Below are positions 1 through 9,490 of a stretch of 64,000 bases of DNA, one piece after another. Origin of the DNA: Bdellovibrionales bacterium (GTDB lineage: Bacteria > Bdellovibrionota > Bdellovibrionia > Bdellovibrionales > UBA1609); contig JADJNU010000001.1 in the NCBI GenBank assembly GCA_016714165.1, forward strand, positions 434,001 to 498,000. Direction: 5' to 3'. The translations under genes and the position numbers were made by a program. A model generated the notes under the pieces. That model made no database searches. It worked only from the letters and a program-made list of their open reading frames with translations, and was not told the origin of the DNA. The first letter of the stretch is position 1. Each line of letters starts with the position of its first letter.

Positions 1-1
1 A

Positions 2-394
2 TATCCCTCCTCGGTTAATAGAAATAAATGTTTGCTTCTCGTTGACTTTGGAAAAGTCCGAAAACTATGTAGCACCGGTAAAAAGTCAGAATTGATGAAA
101 GGTCAATCCTGGGGGGATGAATTGAGGCAGTTAATCGTGAGTCCTATCGGACCGATTGACGAGAGTGATTCAACTTTAGTGCGGGCAGCCTTCGAGTTTG
201 CAAACTTGGGGAAGTATGATCTTCTTAGTCTTCGCGATATGAAATTGGGACATGAATTTGCTCAGATGAAGAGGCAACTTGTTTATTCACGCAGAGCCTT
301 TGCCCTTTACTCTCAACTTCATCCTCACTGGCCACAAATTTTTCAGGATGTTAGGCCCGAGACTCGTATCAACTTGGAATCAAGCTTCCTATGA
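2..394 (+). CDS. C-terminal part of an unrecognised protein (cut by window edge)
   Basis: The frame is open from the first bases of the window, so the true start lies upstream and only about 130 C-terminal residues are visible. The TGA stop overlaps the ATG of the ATP-grasp gene (ATGA), so the two are translationally linked. The sequence is soluble-looking and helix-rich, with a central segment GQSWGDELRQLIVSPIGPI. I do not recognise the family. Its position at the head of an ATP-grasp, PLP-decarboxylase, ACP and desaturase operon suggests a biosynthetic role, but that is inference only. Confidence 0.5.
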   Translation, partial: YPSSVNRNKCLLLVDFGKVRKLCSTGKKSELMKGQSWGDELRQLIVSPIGPIDESDSTLVRAAFEFANLGKYDLLSLRDMKLGHEFAQMKRQLVYSRRAFALYSQLHPHWPQIFQDVRPETRINLESSFL

Positions 395-1762
395 AAACGT
401 CTTTTGAGAAGATCGCATTTGTTAATTTGGGACTGGATCAGAATTTCGATAAGCTTAAACTATTGCAAACCCTATTTCCAGCTCGAGTTCCAGCCTCAGA
501 GAGACTTGTTTTGAGTCAACTGGATATGAGCCTGTATTTGGTGTCGCAAAACGGTTTAGGAATCGGATTTCAAAAGCCAGAGGGGGACTTGTCTTCCTGG
601 TTAGACAGGATGAAAGTTCGGGTTCCAAGAGTGCTCAGTTTGAAGACAAATCCCTACTTTATCACCCAGTGGATGGAAGAATTGAAAACTGAATTATTGC
701 GTCTCGACTACGACATTCTAGGGGCGACGGCAGAGCTGGCGGGCCTCTCTGACCTCGAGAGCGAACTGATAGAAACCTTTAAATTGCGGGCACCCAAATT
801 TCAGGGGCATTCGGTCGATTTTTTTTCCAGGGTCAATTCGAAGAGCTTTTTGATTGAGCTGTGTTCGCAGTGGGGGTGTGCGTTTCCGAAGACTGTTTTG
901 ACGAACACAAGGTCTTTGAATAGGGAAATAAAACAGTGGACTGGACAGTTTCCCCTATTTATCAAATATGAGCACAGTTCGGGAGGAGGAGGGACTTTTG
1001 AAATTGCGGATAGCCAAGATGTTTCATTTATCAAATACATTGATAGGCATAAGAGTGACCTGGGGGATGGAATTTGGCTCCTGCAAGAAAAAATTTCGGC
1101 GAAAAAGCAATTCAGCTGTCTGTGTGAAGCCAATTCCTCCCCATCTCTAAAATGCGTTATGGAAGTCGAGTACAATTCTCATGGCTATTCTTCGCGCCAT
1201 AAGATGGTCAGTCCCAATGAAATAATCGATTTTTTTCCTGAACTGAGCGGAATTGCTGATCGTATCGTGGGAGTCCTCGAGGGCTTACCAGGGGCTATTT
1301 GGATTTGATGCTATTTTATCTGAGAGTGGAGATTTGTTTCCAATCATTGATCTGAACGTCAGAATGAATAAGGGACATTTAATTCTCAAGGCGGCTGAGC
1401 AATTTCGGATCGATTTGGCAGATATTTATTCCGTGCGAATAAGAGAAACTGGGTTTCGATTTTCATCGTTCGCGGAACTCTGGGGGCAAATTTGCCAGCG
1501 ATTGAATCTCGATGAGCAGGGACTGTCTCCAGGGGGTCAGTTTGTCATTCCCTATTTGACCTCAGGAATTGTTGATTCGAGCCTATCAACAAACGGGTCA
1601 TCGCAGAATTTTAGAGAGGGTCCATTGGTACGGTCTCCCGTTGAGTTGACTTGTTTTTTTGGTCACAAAAATTCGTCTGAGGAGGAGTCGATCATATGGA
1701 GAGAGAGGGCGATCGAAAAAATATCTAAAATCATGAAAGGGTGGCTCAAAGGTGATGTCTGA
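391..1762 (+). CDS. ATP-grasp family ligase (one-base frameshift near 1290)
   Basis: ATP-grasp enzymes join a carboxylate to an amine or thiol via an acyl-phosphate. The visible hallmarks are the lysine in FPLFIKYEHSSGGGG followed by a glycine-rich loop, and a late metal-binding segment IDLNVRMNKGHLI. These lie in two frames: frame 1 runs 391-1308 and frame 2 continues to 1762. Removing one C of the CC at about 1287-1288 joins them as EGLQGLFGFDAIL, which reads naturally as the ATP-grasp core. The substrate cannot be told from sequence. The 3' end overlaps the decarboxylase start. The frameshift resembles those in housekeeping genes of this window, so the gene may be intact in the organism. 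Confidence 0.65.
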
Positions 1763-2962
1763 TATCCGTTCTCATTTGTCTGCAAAGCAGTGGAAAACTT
1801 TATTCAGCCACGAAAAACCATTTTTTTTGTATGACTTTGGAAAAATTCGATCTAATCTTTCCTTTATCCGGTCCTATTTAAAAGGACTTATTGACCAGAA
1901 GTGCAGTATTTATTTTTCTACCAAGAGTAATCCGAATAATTTTTTACTTAAGTGCCTGATTCCAATCATAGATGGATTTGATACGTCTTCAGAAATAGAG
2001 ATGCGGATGATGAGAAATCTGGGTGTTGAGGCGCCTCGTCTATCTCTCTCGGGTCCGGGAAAGCCCAATGAGGCATATGATTTTGCTATTGGACAGGGGG
2101 TAGGCTGCATTCACCTTGATTCGATATCAGAGTATGAGGCCTTTCGCTCTCTTCAGGGAAAAAGGCCTGACCAAGGTGGGGTGGGAGTCACATTGAGACT
2201 GCAACTGGATTCAGACGAAACAAAGCTTGGACTGAGTCTTGAGGAAGTCAGGTCGGTCTTGAAAATGGCAGCAAGACGGCAGTTTTATGGTCTTCATACT
2301 TACTTAGGTAGGGAATCCTTTTCCGGCGAGGCTCTCTCTATTCACATTGATTTGCTCAGCAGATTGATTAGCGAATTTCGTGATGCTTTTGTTAAAGACG
2401 TCAAACTCTACATCGGGCCGGGATTGCCATCATTGAAAGCTTTAAAGAAAGACATCAGGGATTTTAGCAATCCCATTCGGTCTCCACATCCTGTAACTTT
2501 TGAATTGGGTCGATCCCTGGTTTCGGATATAGGTTTTTACGCAGCCCAGGTGTTGTCGGTAAAGCCCGGTCGAGTCCCCACTGTAATTTTAAATGGCGGA
2601 GTTCATCATTTGGGTAGTCCTCTATTGTCCGTCTACAGTGCTGGCGAGGCTGCTCGGGTCCAGGGGATAACAGCTCAAGGAACTAAGATTGAGGGCGAAA
2701 TGGCTGAATTCGCAGTTTACGGATCTCTCTGTCTATCTCATGACTGTCTTCATCCCAAGGCGACTTTGCCCAGGGGAATAAAAAGGGCGATTGGATTTTA
2801 ATTAGTGATTGTGGGGCCTACGGTATGACCGCTGCTGTTCCATTTTTTATTGGTCAAGCCCTAGCGCTAGAATATGCAATTTGCCTTGATCCGATGGGTG
2901 GTGAATGTAGAATTGACGAGATATCGCCACAGAATTTCCTTTCTTACCATGAAAGTTTTTAG
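1755..2962 (+). CDS. LysA/ornithine-type PLP-dependent decarboxylase (frameshift near 2782)
   Basis: This is a fold-type III PLP decarboxylase of the Orn/Lys/DAP group. The PLP lysine sits in YFSTKSNPNNFLL. The catalytic Cys region is GSLCLSHDCL, and the C-terminal CGAYGMTAAVPFF segment is the family's closing motif. That last part lies in another frame from about 2782. One more A in the run at 2780-2784 restores a continuous product ending at the TAG at 2960-2962. It overlaps the ATP-grasp gene and is followed 20 bp later by an ACP. Decarboxylases of this type beside an ACP and a ligase are known from exosortase-associated and secondary-metabolite loci. The amino-acid substrate is unknown. 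It is distinct from the lysA at 17 kb. Confidence 0.8.
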
Positions 2963-2982
2963 TGTGGCTTGCAGGGAGAAAA

Positions 2983-3243
2983 ATGGGGATGAATTCCATT
3001 GAGTTGACGGGAAAAGTCCGGACCTTGTTGATTGATTTGAATTTTTCTGCCGCTGCTCGATCCGTTAAAGATGAAGATGATTTGTTTGACAATGGAGCAT
3101 TGGACTCTCTGACTCTTATTCAGTTTGTCTTGGTCTTGGAGGAGGAGTTTAAGATTCAGTTGGTCAACAGCGATATTTCATACGATAATTTTAAAAGTCT
3201 CAATCACCTGGTAAAAATGCTTCAGGATGTTTACAAAGTTTAG
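2983..3243 (+). CDS. Acyl carrier protein
   Basis: This 86-residue protein has the phosphopantetheine attachment motif DSL at residues 41-43 (Ser42) in the setting DNGALDSLTLIQFVLVLEEE, the usual ACP helix-II signature, and an acidic composition. The ATG at 2983 is chosen because AGGGAG at 2973-2978 lies five bases upstream. It sits between a PLP decarboxylase and a desaturase, so it probably carries the acyl or aminoacyl intermediate of this operon rather than serving bulk fatty-acid synthesis. Inference: the decarboxylated or ATP-grasp-activated unit is loaded on it, and the desaturase may act on the bound chain. Confidence 0.85.
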   Translation: MGMNSIELTGKVRTLLIDLNFSAAARSVKDEDDLFDNGALDSLTLIQFVLVLEEEFKIQLVNSDISYDNFKSLNHLVKMLQDVYKV

Positions 3244-3255
3244 ATCGAGGTCGAC

Positions 3256-4197
3256 ATGATGGTTTTGCCTGACAAATCTCGGACAAAACAACCGAATGCA
3301 CTTTTCGTTCGTCATCCTCAGTTTGAAGCCCTTAAAACCGCCCATTTCGTTTGGGACTTTTTTTCAATTTGGGTGCCCATTGGAATGGGCATTTATCTTT
3401 CTGAAGGAATTAGCATTTGGTTCTATCCCTTGAGTTTCATGATGATAGCCCATCGTCAAATTGCCAGTGCACTGATGGGTCACGAGGGCGCTCATGGACT
3501 TCTTGCTAAAGGGCGATCGATTAATAATTTCCTAGGGCGCTACCTGTTTCACTTTCCAGCTTTGATTTCTCATTCACGCTACAAGTCACTTCATTTGCTT
3601 CATCACCGTTATTTGGGAGAGCCACATGATCCTGACACTTTTCTTTATGAGGGATATCCTCAGTCTTGGCGAAAGGTCGTGTTCTTTTTGCTCAGGGAGT
3701 TGATTTCCGGTCGGTCCCTTTACTATTTTGCCAATTATTTTACGGAAATTCCAATGATGATAAGAAAAATGTTTGGGATCAAATATTCTCGTGACCCTCA
3801 CAATGGAAAATCCGATTTTATTCAGTATTCAATTTTTTGGTTAGCTGTGTTAGTTCTCATTCACTCTCTCGGAGTTTGGAAAGAGTTCCTTCTCTATTGG
3901 ATTGTTCCGGTTGTCTTGAGCATTCCATGGATTCAGTTTCAGAACGCACTGGAGCATGGAGCCATTCGACTGACCGCAAAGAATCAGAGTCGTTCCATCT
4001 CCCATCCCGCACTTCTGGTCGCTTTAGCTTTGCCGAAAAATTTGAATTATCATTTTGAACACCATGCTAACCCTCATATTCCCCACTACAACTTGCCAAA
4101 GTATTCTATTTTCATGAAGGAAAGCCAGCTTGTTCCTCCAGAGGAAGAATTTCGCGTGGGCTTGGGATCAAGCCTGAAGCAACTGTTTTCACGGTAG
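3256..4197 (+). CDS. Membrane fatty-acid desaturase family protein
   Basis: A 313-residue di-iron membrane desaturase/hydroxylase. The three histidine clusters are visible: HEGAH (residues about 76-80), HLLHHR (about 114-119) and HFEHHANPHIPHY (about 268-280). Hydrophobic segments lie around residues 30-70 and 195-225. It ends the ACP operon, 12 bp after the ACP stop, so a lipid or acyl-ACP of that pathway is the likely substrate (inference). Its 3' end overlaps the convergent lipoprotein gene by nine bases. It could hydroxylate rather than desaturate; the motifs do not separate the two. Confidence 0.85.
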   Translation: MMVLPDKSRTKQPNALFVRHPQFEALKTAHFVWDFFSIWVPIGMGIYLSEGISIWFYPLSFMMIAHRQIASALMGHEGAHGLLAKGRSINNFLGRYLFHFPALISHSRYKSLHLLHHRYLGEPHDPDTFLYEGYPQSWRKVVFFLLRELISGRSLYYFANYFTEIPMMIRKMFGIKYSRDPHNGKSDFIQYSIFWLAVLVLIHSLGVWKEFLLYWIVPVVLSIPWIQFQNALEHGAIRLTAKNQSRSISHPALLVALALPKNLNYHFEHHANPHIPHYNLPKYSIFMKESQLVPPEEEFRVGLGSSLKQLFSR

Positions 4198-7100
4198 TGC
4201 TCTGACAAATATTTCCAGCTGAGTTCCACTGATTTGGTTTGAAGTGAAGACGACTCGAGAGTGGGCCCAATCAATGTTGAAGCTACTTGCCGAAGCAGTG
4301 CTAAGACTAATGTTGGCGGCTCCTGTGCCGTCCGTATTGATCTTTCTTAAATAATAGCCCGTATTGCCAGGATTGGTTTCCCTGATAATGACTTTGTCAT
4401 TAGAAGGACTAAGTAAGTAACTCACGTCACTCGCAAAGTCATTAACAAAGGTTCCGTCGCTGAGTCGGATGAGTCCTGTATTGTTAACGTTTTCGATAAA
4501 TAATTCGGAAGATCCTGATGTCGATGACGGGTCATTTACATAAAGGATCTTCAGGGAGTCGCTTGTCGCAACATAATCTGAACATGAAGCACCCCAGCTA
4601 ACTGCGGTACCACTGAGATCGATATTGCTTGTGCCATCAAGTGCATGAATTTCAATATTGTCATTAAAACTCGAGATCTCACCGCAACTGATCAATTTTG
4701 ACGAATCCGGGAGGAAGCTAAAATTGCCATAAAAGTCATCGCTTACGGTCTTTAGTTTGACGGCATTATTTCCATCGATATCAACTTTGTAGATATCCCC
4801 ACCATCGTAGCCTGAAGCGTAGTTCCCCTGATAGTAGGCGATTTTTGCACTATTCGGCGCAATTGTGAAATGGGCAACATCGTAATTTGCAGGGAGAGTT
4901 TGATTCAGCTTTGTCAAATTGGTCCCGTCAAGATTGACGGCATAGAGTTCGTTCACCGCGGTGGAATCTTGATTGGCCAAATAAATGACTTTTTGGCTGT
5001 CGGGGGTTATTTTGAAACTGCTGACTTGTCCCCCACTTGGGAGATTGGGATTGAGCCTCAGTGGCGTTCCAGTTCCTTGGGTGTCTGAAACGTAGAGTTC
5101 AGGCGCGCCTTGGACAGAATGGTCATCTGTGTAAATGATGTGCGCAGAATCAGGAGAGTAAAGACCAGTGCTGGCCACGCAGCCGCCGTTTGTGAAGGGG
5201 TCGCTGATGGGGTAGATTGCACTGCCGTCAACATTTGCAGTAAAAAGCTCATAGGTCGTGGAGTCCTTTTGTGCCGCTCGATAGATCACTTGCTGGCTGT
5301 TTGGGCTTAAACTGAAACTACTGTAGGCTGTCATCAAACTAGATCCACTGATGCGAATGAGATCTTGTCCGTCAGGTCGAACGCTAAACAAGGCTCGATT
5401 GCCTTGGGCGTCGTATTTTCCATTAAAAACAATTCGCTGAGAATCGGTGGTGATCAAGGCTTTATCAAACGTATTGTCACTGCCGTTGAGATCGTTTGGT
5501 TCTGGGTTCACTCGTAGCAGCCCAGTTCCGAAAAGATCCATGGTGTAAAGATCTATTCCGTTGTCAACGCTCAGATCAAGAGCTGCCAGAACAAAGCAGC
5601 CGTCGGGACTCAATTGAAAGGAACTAATGCCGGAATAAGAGGGAACCGGCAAAATCCGGGTTGTGGCAGAGATATCAGTCCCTTCCTTAATTGTACCGAT
5701 TGCGACTCCATTCCCGAGATTTGCATTTTGGACATTTGATACCGAGAGAGTGAAGGTCTCTCCGGAGTCTGACGATCCATCATCCACCAGAGGAACTGTG
5801 ATGCCGATTTCTTTTCGCCCGGGAGGAATGGTTAATGATCCTGATTTTGCCGTGTAGTCACCAGGCGCCATCGCTGTCCCATTTATTGTGGCGTACTGAA
5901 ACGTCACAGGATATTTTGAGGGATTTGAGAGTTCAGCTACAAACACGGCACCACAGCCCTCCAAATTGGTAACAGATTTGAGATTGAGATCTGGGAGTGC
6001 TGTATCATTATCGAGGATGCTGAGAGTGAAAAGTTTAAATCCTTGAATGAATGACCCGGTTGGGGTTCCAAGAGAGATTTGAAGGCTCTCAGTATCTTCA
6101 ATCCGCGCGTCATCGACGATTGGAATACTGATGGTTCCAGTCGTGGATCCCGCAGGTATGACAAGGGTTCCGCTGTTGGCCGTATGGTCGTGAATTCGAG
6201 AAGTGGTGAAGTTAATGATTGTATAGGGAACGCTGATGTTTTCTCCGCTTGCTGCCGTGATATTCACATCAACATTTACAGTTCCGACGTTCTCAGATAC
6301 TGTCAGGGAGTCTTGAGGCATGGAGGTTGCTGGCGTTGGATCGTCGTCGGTGATGGTAATCGTATCGGTGCTGGAGCCAGTCCAGGCTGCATTGACCACA
6401 GTGCCTCTGTTGAGTACGACTGTTTTGGATGTTCCAGGTAAACTGTCGTTGACCAAATCGAAAGACTTGGTTGCTGTCAGAGAACCAGCCGGGATTGTAA
6501 TTGTCCCGTTTGCGAGGTTGTGCTTTGTTGGATTGGCAGCGCTTCCAGATAACGTAAAAGGTATTTGGACATTAGATGCTGAAATCTTGTTCAGAGCTGC
6601 TTCTACGATGACCGTGCCGGCATTTTCTGAAACAGTCATTTGGGGAGTTTTCCAAAAGGCGTAGATGGTCGCACTCTCATTGTCTAATATTGTTGGGGAA
6701 GCAAACAGGCTGCTTGTCGTGGTGTTCGTTCCGTTTAGGAAATTGATGTCTATATCTTCAGTGCTTTCAGGATCGGAATCGTCGGTTGTCGGAATATTGA
6801 GACTAATTTGAGTTGTGAGCGCAGGGATAATAATAGTACCGGTAGTGCTTGCAGGATTGTAATCGACATTGAGTGTTGCTGATCCCCCGGATATTGTGTA
6901 GCTGTACGAAACCTGTTCAGTCGTAGGGCGGGAGAGCGTGATCATTACTGAAATCCCCTCTCCTTCCGTAACTATGCTTGTAGAAACTGCCGCAGAGGGC
7001 TTAGTTTGATCATCAACAAGTTTCAATGGAGCGGTGATCTCGCTCTTAGCTTGGTTTCCAGCAATTTGAATCGTGAAATTCTTTGGCGGCTCGTACACGT

Positions 7101-7473
7101 TATCATTGATCGTCTCAAGATAGAAGCTCATCGAGTTGCTGCCCTTACTTACATGAACAGTTCCAGAGTTTGATTTGAAGTCAGTGCTTTCTTCGAGAAT
7201 TGACCACTCGAATTCGCAGTCCTCACTAAGATCCTTGTCAAATAGTACAAAGAAGGCCACCTTATCGCCTTCGACAATCTGCAAAGTGACAGAGGGAGTG
7301 CTCAGACCAACTTTGGTATTGTGGTCTCCAGGCAGAAGTGATCCGCCACCAATGGCGCCCTTGATCACGTTGTCACAAGACAGCAGGATCAAAGCGCTCA
7401 AAATGAGAAATGGCCAATGCATCAAACGGTCCAAATAGGCCTCCAAAAATTTTGTCATATAGCTGATCGGCAC
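4189..7473 (-). CDS. Large Calx-beta and beta-propeller lipoprotein
   Basis: A 1094-residue surface or periplasmic lipoprotein. The N-terminus has a hydrophobic stretch ending in LILLSC, a lipobox with Cys33, so it should be membrane-anchored by lipidation. Residues of about 50-600 hold roughly five Calx-beta type repeats, recognisable by recurring SVSEN/TVSENVGTV and ITDDDP/ILDND phrases. Residues of about 610-1094 form TolB/PD40-like propeller blades with repeated SPDS-x-x-(I/V)-x-Y phrases. No enzyme motif is visible, and an adhesive or binding role is inferred. Several in-frame starts exist (residues 1, 6 and 18). A shorter propeller lipoprotein at 52.9-54.7 kb looks like a paralogue of the C-terminal half. 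Confidence 0.8.
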   Translation of the reverse strand: MPISYMTKFLEAYLDRLMHWPFLILSALILLSCDNVIKGAIGGGSLLPGDHNTKVGLSTPSVTLQIVEGDKVAFFVLFDKDLSEDCEFEWSILEESTDFKSNSGTVHVSKGSNSMSFYLETINDNVYEPPKNFTIQIAGNQAKSEITAPLKLVDDQTKPSAAVSTSIVTEGEGISVMITLSRPTTEQVSYSYTISGGSATLNVDYNPASTTGTIIIPALTTQISLNIPTTDDSDPESTEDIDINFLNGTNTTTSSLFASPTILDNESATIYAFWKTPQMTVSENAGTVIVEAALNKISASNVQIPFTLSGSAANPTKHNLANGTITIPAGSLTATKSFDLVNDSLPGTSKTVVLNRGTVVNAAWTGSSTDTITITDDDPTPATSMPQDSLTVSENVGTVNVDVNITAASGENISVPYTIINFTTSRIHDHTANSGTLVIPAGSTTGTISIPIVDDARIEDTESLQISLGTPTGSFIQGFKLFTLSILDNDTALPDLNLKSVTNLEGCGAVFVAELSNPSKYPVTFQYATINGTAMAPGDYTAKSGSLTIPPGRKEIGITVPLVDDGSSDSGETFTLSVSNVQNANLGNGVAIGTIKEGTDISATTRILPVPSYSGISSFQLSPDGCFVLAALDLSVDNGIDLYTMDLFGTGLLRVNPEPNDLNGSDNTFDKALITTDSQRIVFNGKYDAQGNRALFSVRPDGQDLIRISGSSLMTAYSSFSLSPNSQQVIYRAAQKDSTTYELFTANVDGSAIYPISDPFTNGGCVASTGLYSPDSAHIIYTDDHSVQGAPELYVSDTQGTGTPLRLNPNLPSGGQVSSFKITPDSQKVIYLANQDSTAVNELYAVNLDGTNLTKLNQTLPANYDVAHFTIAPNSAKIAYYQGNYASGYDGGDIYKVDIDGNNAVKLKTVSDDFYGNFSFLPDSSKLISCGEISSFNDNIEIHALDGTSNIDLSGTAVSWGASCSDYVATSDSLKILYVNDPSSTSGSSELFIENVNNTGLIRLSDGTFVNDFASDVSYLLSPSNDKVIIRETNPGNTGYYLRKINTDGTGAANISLSTASASSFNIDWAHSRVVFTSNQISGTQLEIFVRALP

Positions 7474-7588
7474 AATTGAGCCCTACTTTAGTCCTGTGAA
7501 CTTCGCTTGTATTAGAACGATCCTCATGTTCACTTTATGTGATACAAAATGAGAATAATGAATGGATTTTCAAAAACAGGGGGGAGCA

Positions 7589-8329
7589 ATGGAAGCTGTG
7601 CTGAACAAACTCTGCGTTGTCATTTTGGGTGCAAGTAGCGGTATTGGTGAAGCGACGGCGAGAGAGCTGCACGATCGAGGGGTTCGTCTTGTTTTGGGTG
7701 CTCGGCGAGAAGAGAAATTGGGTGCTTTGGCTCGAGAGCTAAATTCTTCTCGGGCCTCGGTGGACTTTCTTCAAGTGGATGTCGGATCCAAGGATCAGGT
7801 AGACAGATTTATGTCGTTTGCTCTTGAGAAAATGGGACGCATTGATGCGCTCGTCAATAGTGCGGGGGTTATGCTCCTTTCTAAAATCAGTGATTTAAAA
7901 GTAGACGAGTGGGAAGCAATGATAAATACCAATTTGAGAGGGGTTCTGTATGCCTGCGCGTCGGTTATCCCTCACATGTCCAAAAGCGGATCGGGTCACA
8001 TCATCAATGTTTCCTCTGTTGGAGGCGAGAAGGTGTTTCCTTACGGGGCTGTCTATTGTGCAACGAAATTTGCCGTCAATGCCTTTTCAGAGTCAATCCA
8101 TCAGGAATTCAAGGGGGCTGTTCGCTGCACTCAAATCTGTCCAGGCATGGTCCAAACCGAGATCAATGATCATATCGTTGCAGATGACCTTCGAAACGCA
8201 AATCGACTGGCCTACCGTATCGCTATCTCGCCCTCTCATGTGGCGCAGGCCATTTGCTTTGCTCTTGCACAACCTCCCGATGTTTCAATAAATAAATTGA
8301 TTATTCGGCCTTCGCTTCAGTCATTTTAG
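7589..8329 (+). CDS. Short-chain dehydrogenase/reductase
   Basis: A classical SDR of about 246 residues with the NAD(P)-binding motif GASSGIG near the N-terminus, NSAG in place of the usual NNAG, the catalytic Ser in INVSSVGG and the YCATK (YxxxK) active site. It resembles the YdfG-type 3-hydroxy acid or serine dehydrogenases, but the substrate is not predictable. The ATG at 7589 is preferred over 7562 because the run GGGGGGAGC lies just upstream of it. It is divergent from the Calx-beta lipoprotein and convergent with tRNA-Ala. Confidence 0.88.
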   Translation: MEAVLNKLCVVILGASSGIGEATARELHDRGVRLVLGARREEKLGALARELNSSRASVDFLQVDVGSKDQVDRFMSFALEKMGRIDALVNSAGVMLLSKISDLKVDEWEAMINTNLRGVLYACASVIPHMSKSGSGHIINVSSVGGEKVFPYGAVYCATKFAVNAFSESIHQEFKGAVRCTQICPGMVQTEINDHIVADDLRNANRLAYRIAISPSHVAQAICFALAQPPDVSINKLIIRPSLQSF

Positions 8330-8342
8330 TTAACAGGAGAAT

Positions 8343-8418
8343 TGGTGGACCTGACAGGGATCGAACCTGCGACCTGAAACATGCCATGCTTCCGCTCTCC
8401 CAACTGAGCTACAGGCCC
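8343..8418 (-). tRNA. tRNA-Ala(GGC)
   Basis: On the minus strand the sequence folds as a complete 76-nt cloverleaf with encoded CCA. The acceptor stem GGGCCTG/CAGGTCC contains the G3:U70 wobble that identifies alanine tRNAs. The D-arm begins GCTCAGTTGGGA. The anticodon stem GAAGC/GTTTC closes the loop ATGGCAT with anticodon GGC, and the T-arm is GCAGG-TTCGATC-CCTGT. Confidence 0.97.
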
Positions 8419-8559
8419 ACTTTTTTATTCATCTTCAAAGAATTTATTGAGGAATATTTCTAGCTCTTCTGGCCAATGGTGGCAAGCAATAATTTTGTTG
8501 AAAAACTCAATAGTTAGAGGCTCTAATAGGATCTAAATGAATCTTGGGGAGGAACCGAT

Positions 8560-9075
8560 ATGATAGATAGGACAGGGACTCTGAAGAAGTCTATTAGACT
8601 TATTGCCGTATTATTTGTTTGCCTTGCTTGTTGTTTGAAAGGGCAGGCAAAGAATCTGACCAACCGCCTTGGTGTTGGATACGCAGATCAGTTTGCGGAG
8701 GAGCTTCCCAGTCTTGCCGTACGATACTACCCAAACCAGAATCTCGGTTTGTCTGCGTCCTTGGGAGTCGACACCCATAAAGACAGTTCGCGGTTTGGAT
8801 TTATGGCACGAGTTCATCGTGTGATCTTTATGGAAGACAATTTGAATTTCTACATGGGAACCGGGGCGGGAATTTTGAGTGTTGAACTGTCAGGAGCAAC
8901 CAGCTCTGGATTTGAGGTCAGTGGATTTTTTGGTTCTGAATTTTTCCTTCCAGGATTGGATTCTTTGGCATTCATTTTTGAGGCGGGAGTTGGTGTCACC
9001 TCGATTTCAAGTGAAATTCGTTTTCGAACAATGGGGAACAGTCCAATCAGGGCTGGAATGGTCTTTTATTTTTAA
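8560..9075 (+). CDS. Predicted outer-membrane beta-barrel protein
   Basis: A 171-residue exported protein with a basic N-terminus and a hydrophobic signal ending near CLKGQA. The rest alternates hydrophobic and polar residues with frequent Gly and aromatics and ends in a terminal Phe (GMVFYF), typical of small outer-membrane barrels. No family name is recognised. It lies 25 bp upstream of ridA on the same strand and may be cotranscribed. GGAGG-like sequence precedes the ATG at 8560. Confidence 0.65.
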   Translation: MIDRTGTLKKSIRLIAVLFVCLACCLKGQAKNLTNRLGVGYADQFAEELPSLAVRYYPNQNLGLSASLGVDTHKDSSRFGFMARVHRVIFMEDNLNFYMGTGAGILSVELSGATSSGFEVSGFFGSEFFLPGLDSLAFIFEAGVGVTSISSEIRFRTMGNSPIRAGMVFYF

Positions 9076-9100
9076 ACGACAAAAAGATGAAGGGATAAAG

Positions 9101-9484
9101 ATGTCAAAGCGTATCATTGAAACCAAATCAGCGCCAGCTCCTGTGGGGCCTTACTCGCAAGCCGTTGAAATCGGGGATACTCTCTATTGTTCGGGGCAAA
9201 TTGCAATTGATCCGACGACAGGAGAGGTGTTAACCGGAGATGTAAAAGCTCAGACAGAGAGAGTGATGAAGAACATTGAGGCTGTATTGGCAGCTGCGAG
9301 TTTAAATTTTTCAAATGTGGTAAAAACCACAATCTATTTGATCAATATGGGCGATTTTGCCCAGGTGAACGAAGTCTACGGCAGGTATTTTAAATCCTCG
9401 CCGCCCGCGAGATCAACGGTGGCCGTGTCAGGTTTGCCAAAGGGAGTCAGTGTGGAGATCGAAGTTCTGGCGAAAAGGTCCTGA
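9101..9484 (+). CDS. ridA: RidA family enamine/imine deaminase
   Basis: A 127-residue protein with the whole RidA (YjgF/YER057c/UK114) pattern: an N-terminal APVGPYSQAV motif, SGQIAIDP, and the C-terminal signature PPARSTVAVSGLPKG containing the substrate-binding arginine. RidA hydrolyses reactive 2-aminoacrylate-type enamines formed by PLP enzymes and acts in the cytosol. The ATG at 9101 is chosen because GAAGGGA precedes it and family members start at this point; a longer in-frame start at 8879 overlaps the previous gene. Confidence 0.95.
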   Translation: MSKRIIETKSAPAPVGPYSQAVEIGDTLYCSGQIAIDPTTGEVLTGDVKAQTERVMKNIEAVLAAASLNFSNVVKTTIYLINMGDFAQVNEVYGRYFKSSPPARSTVAVSGLPKGVSVEIEVLAKRS

Positions 9485-9490
9485 GCGAGG

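Noticed and set aside
2847..3092. Minus-strand ORF across the decarboxylase/ACP junction
   Set aside because: It is antisense to the restored decarboxylase C-terminus and the ACP, both strongly supported by motifs.
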